Positions 59,724 through 64,000 of a stretch of DNA of 64,000 nt are shown in pieces. A program made the translations under genes and the position numbers. The number at the start of each line of letters is the position of its first letter. Positions within the stretch are counted from its first letter, which is position 1. The notes beneath the pieces are model-generated. The model was given only the letters and a program-made list of their open reading frames with translations. It was not told where the DNA came from and made no database searches. The DNA comes from Glycomyces algeriensis (GTDB lineage Bacteria; Actinomycetota; Actinomycetes; Mycobacteriales; Micromonosporaceae), in the NCBI RefSeq assembly GCF_027622855.1, contig NZ_JAPZVR010000016.1:1-64000 (forward strand), in the 5' to 3' direction.

Positions 59724-62700
59724 CGGTTCTCCCTCTCAGGGACGACGCAGACGATGGCGAGCGGGGTGCGGTGGCCGACCGGGTCGGCGTAGCGGGCGGC
59801 GACGCGGCCGACCTCGCGGTCGCGTTCGGTCTCGAGCTGCTCGAGGCGTTCGGCCCAGTGTGCCTCGTCGCGGCGGGCCTGCTGGAGTTCGAGGTCGGCG
59901 AGGCCGAACAGCTCGTTCTCGTCCGTGTCGCGGCCCCGGATGGCCGCTTCGAGGGAGGCGCGGAACTGGTCGTAGTCGGAGCGGATGCGGGCCCGCTCCT
60001 CCTCGACGCGCTTCTCGAGCTGGCGTTCCAGGGCTTCGCTGCGGGTCTTGGTGCGCCAGTCCAGCGAATCGCTGAGTCCGCGGTGGATCTCCTTGGCGTG
60101 CTCGGCGATCCGCAGCTGCGCACCAGGCCCGGCCGCGGTGCCGCGGTCCAAGGCGCTGTCGAGGATCTCGCGGGAGCGGGTCAGGTTCTCCAAGCGGCGG
60201 AAACGGCCCGTGCGCAGGTCGAGCCAGCCGCCCACGGCCATGAGCTCCTGGTGCAGTTGCGCGGAGTCGCCGCCGGTGAGCGTGTACTTCGCGTACGCGC
60301 CCACGAAGAGGTCCTCGAGGTCGTCGGGGCCCACGACCGCGGACACCCGGTGCAGGTCCACCCGGTCGGTGCTCGCCGCGGCGCGCAGCAGCCGCGCCGA
60401 CATGTCGACGAGCGGGTGCGAGAGGTGCGCGAGGACCACGTCGTCGCGGCCGCGCGCGATCAACGGATCGAAGGTGATCGGCCGCCGGTACGACTCCTGG
60501 CCTTCGGGGACGAACGGCGTGTCCAGGCCGTCGAGCGCGCGGACCCACTCGCCCGTGAGGTCGGGGACCTTGTAGAGCGTCGCGTCGCTCTCGGGGTCAG
60601 CGACCGGTTCGAGCTGCACGTTCTGGTGGGCCAGAACAAGAGCCGTGTTGACCACCTCGCGGATCCGCTCGGGGTGGAGGTGCAGCTTGTTCTGGCTCTC
60701 GGCGAACACGTCGTCGAGCTCGGCGACCTGCGCGGAGACGTCCGCAGTGGCCTTCAGCTCCCCGCGGCTCTTCCCCTTGGCGACCGCCTGGTTCGTGAGC
60801 GCGTCCACGTCCGCCACGGAGACGTCGCCCGCGAGCCGCTTCTGGAGCGCTCCGGCGAGGACCGGGTTGACCGAGCCCAGGTCGGTCTCCATCTGGCTGA
60901 CCTTCACCGCGACCCGGGCGAGGAACTCGATCTCGCCCTTGAACGCCGAATCGGGCACCGTGGCACCGGGCACGAAGTTGTAGACCTTCGGGTTCTCGCG
61001 CTGGCCGTACCGGTCGATGCGGCCGGCCCGCTGCTCGAGCTTGTTGGGGTTGAAGGGGATGTCGTAGTTGACGAGGCGGTGGCAGTGGTTCTGGAGGTCG
61101 ATGCCCTCCCCCGCGGCGTCCGTGGCGAGCAGGATGCGCAGCGGGTGGGCGGCGGGGTCCGCCTGGAAGGCGAGGCGTATCTGCTCGCGGTCCTCGAGGT
61201 CCATGCCGCCGTGCAGGAGTGCGACCCGGTCGCCGCCGAAACCTTGGGAGGCGAGGAGTTCGTGGAGCCAGTGCAGGGTGTCGCGGTACTCGGTGAAGAC
61301 CACGACCCGCTCGTTCGACCACGACGCGCCGATCTTGCAGGTCTCGTCGAGGAAGGCGAGGAGGCGGGCGGCCTTGGTGTCGGGGCGGGCCGCGTGCTGG
61401 ACCGCCCAGTCGCTGATCGCGGCGAGGGCCTTTCGCTCGGTCGGGTCGAGGCGCTCCTCGTACCCGGCCGAGCGGCGCAGGGTCTCGTTCTCGTACTCGA
61501 AGAGCTCGTCGTCGTCGAGGACGGCGGCCTCGTCGTTGTACTCGTCGAAGTAGTCGGGCACGTCGTCGCTGAACGGGGCCGGTTCGGCCGGGAGTGCGCC
61601 GGCATAGGAGGCGTAGGTGTTCGCGAACGCGCGGGGGCTGGAGAGCAGGCGCTTCTTGAGCAGGAGCGTCACCAGGTCGGCCGCGGCCCGGCCGCGGCGG
61701 CCCTGCACCCGCCGGGCGCGGCGGGCGGTCGTGAACTCGCTGAAGAGCCGGTGGACCTCCAGCTCGTCGTCCGTGTACTCCAGGCGCAGGTCGCGAACCT
61801 CGCGGGACGGGAACTCGGGGTTCCCGTGCGCGTCGACGATGCTCGACTTGAGGCGGCGGATCACCACCGCCTCCTGCGCGGCGGGCGACGGCGTGACGCC
61901 GCGCGCGAAACGGGCCGGGTCGAGGATCTCCAGCAGTGCGGTGAACGACTCCGGGTAGCCGTTGTGCGGTGTGGCCGAAAGGAACAGGCGGTGCGTGAAG
62001 TGGGCGGCCAGCGCGCGGATGGTCTTCGTCTGCTGGGAGTCGACGGCGTACCGCTGCTTCGGCGCGGCGGGGGCGATGTGGTGGGCCTCGTCGAGGATGA
62101 GGAGGTCGAAGAACGGCTTGGTGTGCTCGTCGGCGTTCTTGAGGAGTTCGCCGAACAGGAGCCGGTCGGCTTTGGGGCCGCGCAGCCACGGGAGGCTGAC
62201 GATGGTGTGGCGGTGGATCTCGAACGGGTTGGCGCCGCTGCCGCGCTCGCGGCGCAGATCGGTGTACGTCTGGGCGTTCACGATGGTGAAGCGGTGCCCG
62301 AAGAGGCGGAACATCTCGTCCTGCCACTTGTTGGTGAGGCCGGCCGGGCAGACGATCATGACGCGCTGCGCGCGGTGGCGCAGGATGAGTTCGGAGGCGA
62401 CGAGGCCGGCTTCGACGGTCTTGCCGAGGCCCACGTCGTCGGCGAGGAGCTGGTTGACGCGGGGTGCGGTGAGGGAGCGCCAGACGGGTTCGAGCTGGTA
62501 GGTCTTGACGTCGGCGCCGGAGCGGAACGGGGCCTGGAGTTCGCGGGTGTCGAGGCGGACGAGGGCCGACCAGAGCATGGCGTCGAGGAACGCGGCGGAC
62601 TGCTCGGGGCGGTCGAAGCCGTCGCGGGTGATCTCGGGCAGGCCGGAGGCGGGGAGCAGGCGGCGGCCGGGCTCGAGCTCCCAGACGAGGCGGAGGGTAT

Positions 62701-62854
62701 CGCCGAAGCCGTCGTCCGCGAGGCTCGCCAACTCGACCACGGTGTCATTGCCTGCGGCGTCGACCGCGGCGACCGTCCAGCGGGAGTCCCTGACCTCGAC
62801 CCGGTCCCCGACCGACGGCACTGCGACGGACGGTGCTGCGGAAGGTGGGGTCAT
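59720..62854 (-). CDS. drmD: DISARM class 1 SNF2-like helicase DrmD
   Basis: 1044 aa from ATG 62854 (AAAGGGAA upstream). Helicase motifs: I LADDVGLGKTVEAGLV near 136-150, II LLILDEAHHI near 253, III SATPHNGYPESF near 290, and C-terminal ATDAAGEGIDLQ near 582 and QRAGRIDRYGQ near 608. An N-terminal all-beta part (GDRVEVRDSRWTVAAVDAAG) precedes the ATPase. The C-terminal 350 residues are helical and include a coiled coil (RQLEKRVEEERARIRSDYDQF). DrmD occurs only in class 1 DISARM. The stop overlaps the drmMI start. Confidence 0.93.
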   Translation of the reverse strand: MTPPSAAPSVAVPSVGDRVEVRDSRWTVAAVDAAGNDTVVELASLADDGFGDTLRLVWELEPGRRLLPASGLPEITRDGFDRPEQSAAFLDAMLWSALVRLDTRELQAPFRSGADVKTYQLEPVWRSLTAPRVNQLLADDVGLGKTVEAGLVASELILRHRAQRVMIVCPAGLTNKWQDEMFRLFGHRFTIVNAQTYTDLRRERGSGANPFEIHRHTIVSLPWLRGPKADRLLFGELLKNADEHTKPFFDLLILDEAHHIAPAAPKQRYAVDSQQTKTIRALAAHFTHRLFLSATPHNGYPESFTALLEILDPARFARGVTPSPAAQEAVVIRRLKSSIVDAHGNPEFPSREVRDLRLEYTDDELEVHRLFSEFTTARRARRVQGRRGRAAADLVTLLLKKRLLSSPRAFANTYASYAGALPAEPAPFSDDVPDYFDEYNDEAAVLDDDELFEYENETLRRSAGYEERLDPTERKALAAISDWAVQHAARPDTKAARLLAFLDETCKIGASWSNERVVVFTEYRDTLHWLHELLASQGFGGDRVALLHGGMDLEDREQIRLAFQADPAAHPLRILLATDAAGEGIDLQNHCHRLVNYDIPFNPNKLEQRAGRIDRYGQRENPKVYNFVPGATVPDSAFKGEIEFLARVAVKVSQMETDLGSVNPVLAGALQKRLAGDVSVADVDALTNQAVAKGKSRGELKATADVSAQVAELDDVFAESQNKLHLHPERIREVVNTALVLAHQNVQLEPVADPESDATLYKVPDLTGEWVRALDGLDTPFVPEGQESYRRPITFDPLIARGRDDVVLAHLSHPLVDMSARLLRAAASTDRVDLHRVSAVVGPDDLEDLFVGAYAKYTLTGGDSAQLHQELMAVGGWLDLRTGRFRRLENLTRSREILDSALDRGTAAGPGAQLRIAEHAKEIHRGLSDSLDWRTKTRSEALERQLEKRVEEERARIRSDYDQFRASLEAAIRGRDTDENELFGLADLELQQARRDEAHWAERLEQLETERDREVGRVAARYADPVGHRTPLAIVCVVPERENR

Positions 62855-62974
62855 GGGGTTCCCTTTCCAGGCGGGTTGCGGCTCGAACCGGGACGCATGG
62901 GCTGTTTCACGAGGTTATCAAGGGTTCCTTCGCGTCACATTCTCCATCGAGGAGCGTGCCGCGCGGAGGGCGGG

Positions 62975-63235
62975 TCAGAGGTGGCGCTGCATGCTTCTGA
63001 GGAGGTGCAGCAGTTCCCGCAACTCCTCGATCTGTTTCGGTGAGACGGGGTCCTTGGAGAAGTGCATGATCGCGTTCCTGGTGGCGGTCACCTTGTTGAG
63101 GCTGTCGACCAGTGAGGTCCGCGCGGACCATCCCAGTCGGTTCCAGTAGTGGTCGGAGGCGATGATCTTGGCGTACTGCCCGAGGGTCAGGTCGGAGGCG
63201 CTCTGCGACCGGGGCCCGTGCGATGCCGGTCCGGG
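62975..63235 (-). pseudogene. HEPN-domain segment in frame after a TGA, remnant or readthrough extension
   Basis: An 86-codon open stretch, in the same frame as the gene at 63236-63685 and separated from it by one TGA (63236-63238). It has no ATG, GTG or TTG before its core. It reads LTLGQYAKIIASDHYWNRLG, RTSLVDSLNKVTATRNAIMH, FSKDPVSPKQIEELRELLHLL. The RNAIMH motif fits the RxxxxH of HEPN RNases, and the family resembles Swt1-type C-terminal HEPN domains. G/C-biased third positions and absence of other stops argue it was under selection recently. It ends 120 bp before drmD. Confidence 0.6.
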
Positions 63236-63685
63236 TCAGTGGTTGCGCGCGAAGCCGGAGGTCGAGTCCTTCGTGGGGCGGAAGACCATGAAGACCCGCC
63301 GCTCCTGCTGGTCGACGAAGGTGCGCTTGGCGGCGATCGCATCGGTCGCGGTCAGGCGTCCGAGGCGGTCGGCCAGCGCGAAGAAGCCGTCGCCGGGCAG
63401 TCCCGTGTCGCCGTCGCGGACGAGGACGGTGATCATGAGGTGCAGTCCGGTGGTCCGGGAGTGGTAGGCGGTGATGTCGTCGCAGAGCCTCCCGATCCGC
63501 TCGAGGGCGTCGCTGTCGGGCTCGAACGGGCTGCCGAGTTCGCGGTGGAGGTCGTCGTAGGAGAGCGTCGCGCCCTGGGAGGCGTACCGCTTGAGCACCT
63601 GCAGTCCGGGTTCGATGAGGGCGGCGTCCTTGGAGGCGGCGTCGTTGGAGGCAGCGTCGTCGAGAGTGGAGTCGTCGTGCGTCAT
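63236..63685 (-). CDS. Small protein of the YGEL-LGSP family, copy upstream of drmD
   Basis: 149 aa from ATG 63685. After an Asp/Ala/Ser-rich lead (DDSTLDDAASNDAASKDAAL) it matches the protein at 46821-47195: LIEPGLQVLKRYASQGATLSY, DDLHRELGSP, RIGRLCDDITAYHSRTTG, TVLVRDGDTGLPGDGFFALA and AAKRTFVDQQ. It ends in TGA, after which the same frame continues into a HEPN domain. It is upstream of drmD on the same strand, so it may belong to the DISARM transcript. Function unknown. Confidence 0.75.
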   Translation of the reverse strand: MTHDDSTLDDAASNDAASKDAALIEPGLQVLKRYASQGATLSYDDLHRELGSPFEPDSDALERIGRLCDDITAYHSRTTGLHLMITVLVRDGDTGLPGDGFFALADRLGRLTATDAIAAKRTFVDQQERRVFMVFRPTKDSTSGFARNH

Positions 63686-63782
63686 GTCGGGCCTGCTTCT
63701 CAGAGAATGCGATCGGACCCGATGAGGGGATGGCCTCGACCGTAACACGGTCGCCCCGTCCAGTACCCGGCTTCGACTCGGC

Positions 63783-63818
63783 GGAGGCGGGGCGGGCCTT
63801 GCGGCCCGCCCCGCCTCC
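63783..63818. terminator. Hairpin at the island edge
   Basis: Perfect 16-bp stem GGAGGCGGGGCGGGCC (63783-63798) / GGCCCGCCCCGCCTCC (63803-63818), loop TTGC, just after the stop of the partial minus-strand gene. It separates the secreted-protein gene from the island. Confidence 0.8.
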
Positions 63819-63829
63819 TGTTCCCCAGG

Positions 63830-64000
63830 TCAAGAAGGTGTGGCGCCGGTGATGGTGAGTTCGTAGGGGAAGGGGTCGCCGACGCCGGTCTGCCACATCG
63901 TGTAGTTGCGGTGCTGGGACGGGGTGGCGGCGACGACGAGCATCATGTGGGTCTCCCCGCTCTGGAGCGAGAAGTTCGCGGTCTGGCCCGGTGTGAAGAG
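63830..64000 (-). CDS. C-terminus of a probably secreted protein (5' end outside window)
   Basis: The minus frame is open from 64000 down to the TGA at 63830-63832. It encodes about 56 residues: GQTANFSLQSGETHMMLVVA, ATPSQHRNYTMWQTGVGDPF, PYELTITGATPS. The strand-rich sequence ending in FPYELTITG looks like the last strands of an extracellular beta-sandwich. I recall ATP.QH....FPY patterns from DUF6055 or Svx/AvrXca-like secreted proteins but cannot confirm it. A strong hairpin follows the stop. Confidence 0.55.
   Translation of the reverse strand, partial: LFTPGQTANFSLQSGETHMMLVVAATPSQHRNYTMWQTGVGDPFPYELTITGATPS

Noticed and set aside
57249-59792. An 847-codon plus-strand frame opposite drmMI
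   Set aside because: Same shadow effect; no start signals or domains, while drmMI has methylase motifs.
55479-62854. PglX/BREX-type methylase with helicase, instead of DISARM
   Set aside because: The helicase-methylase pair alone could suggest other systems, but drmA, drmB (DUF1998) and drmC are all present and no brxC, pglZ or brxL gene is seen.
59771-63043. A 1090-codon open frame on the plus strand opposite drmD
   Set aside because: Its protein is Val/Gly/Glu-rich nonsense without motifs, as expected antisense to a high-GC gene. The minus strand has complete helicase motifs.
37020-63700. Integrase, transposase or direct-repeat borders for the island
   Set aside because: None recognised in the window, although composition and content look mobile. 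Borders may lie beyond 64000 or have decayed.

Overview
The window is chromosomal DNA of a high-GC actinomycete. The signs are roughly 70% GC with strong G/C third-position bias, many GTG/TTG starts, several apparently leaderless genes, an AfsA-type hotdog protein, TIGR03086 and DUF2218 proteins, secreted CBM2-carrying polysaccharide enzymes and an LPXTG surface protein. A Glycomyces-like or other Micromonosporales-type organism would fit, but the genus cannot be fixed from this sequence alone.

Layout. (1) 1-3420: the end of a carbohydrate ABC importer (two MalF/MalG-type permeases) coupled to a heparinase II/III-like enzyme. (2) 3421-7168: a compact plus-strand cluster of an AfsA-like hotdog protein, a HAD phosphatase, an ABM-like protein and a KAS III-type ketosynthase. 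It lies behind an unusually elaborate promoter region and ends at a strong terminator. The gene set resembles butanolide/furan autoregulator biosynthesis. (3) 7188-15217: regulators (TetR x2), a double CMD protein, DUF4267, VOC, GNAT, an NmrA-like reductase, trigger factor, a ThuA-like protein, tRNA-Gly(UCC) and a hemerythrin-like protein. (4) 15218-36427: secreted plant-polymer enzymes (CE15 glucuronoyl esterase with CBM2, PL11 rhamnogalacturonan lyase, two tandem GDSL esterases) interleaved with MFS transporters, regulators (ROK, TetR, LacI, MarR, AraC), TerC, YchJ and DUF2218. (5) 36428-63685: a defence island.

The defence island holds all five class 1 DISARM genes on the minus strand: drmD (SNF2-like helicase), drmMI (adenine methylase), drmA (helicase), drmB (DUF1998) and drmC (PLD). 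About 12 kb of foreign-looking genes separate drmMI from drmA. The insert carries an LRR-Roc-COR GTPase gene facing away from drmA, a cell-wall-anchored surface protein, and a plus-strand run of uncharacterised genes that includes three diverged copies of one helical family. A pair of paralogous 125-150 aa proteins occurs once inside the insert and once directly upstream of drmD. The upstream copy is followed, in the same frame and after a single TGA, by a well-preserved HEPN domain with an RN(x3)H motif. The C-terminal half of drmMI, after the NPPF motif, has much lower GC than the rest of the gene, as expected for a replaced specificity domain.

The most unusual content is (a) the split DISARM with embedded Roc-COR protein and the HEPN extension, and (b) the AfsA/HAD/ABM/KAS III cluster with its promoter. 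Coordinates and motifs were read by eye; family calls rest on motif recognition, not searches.
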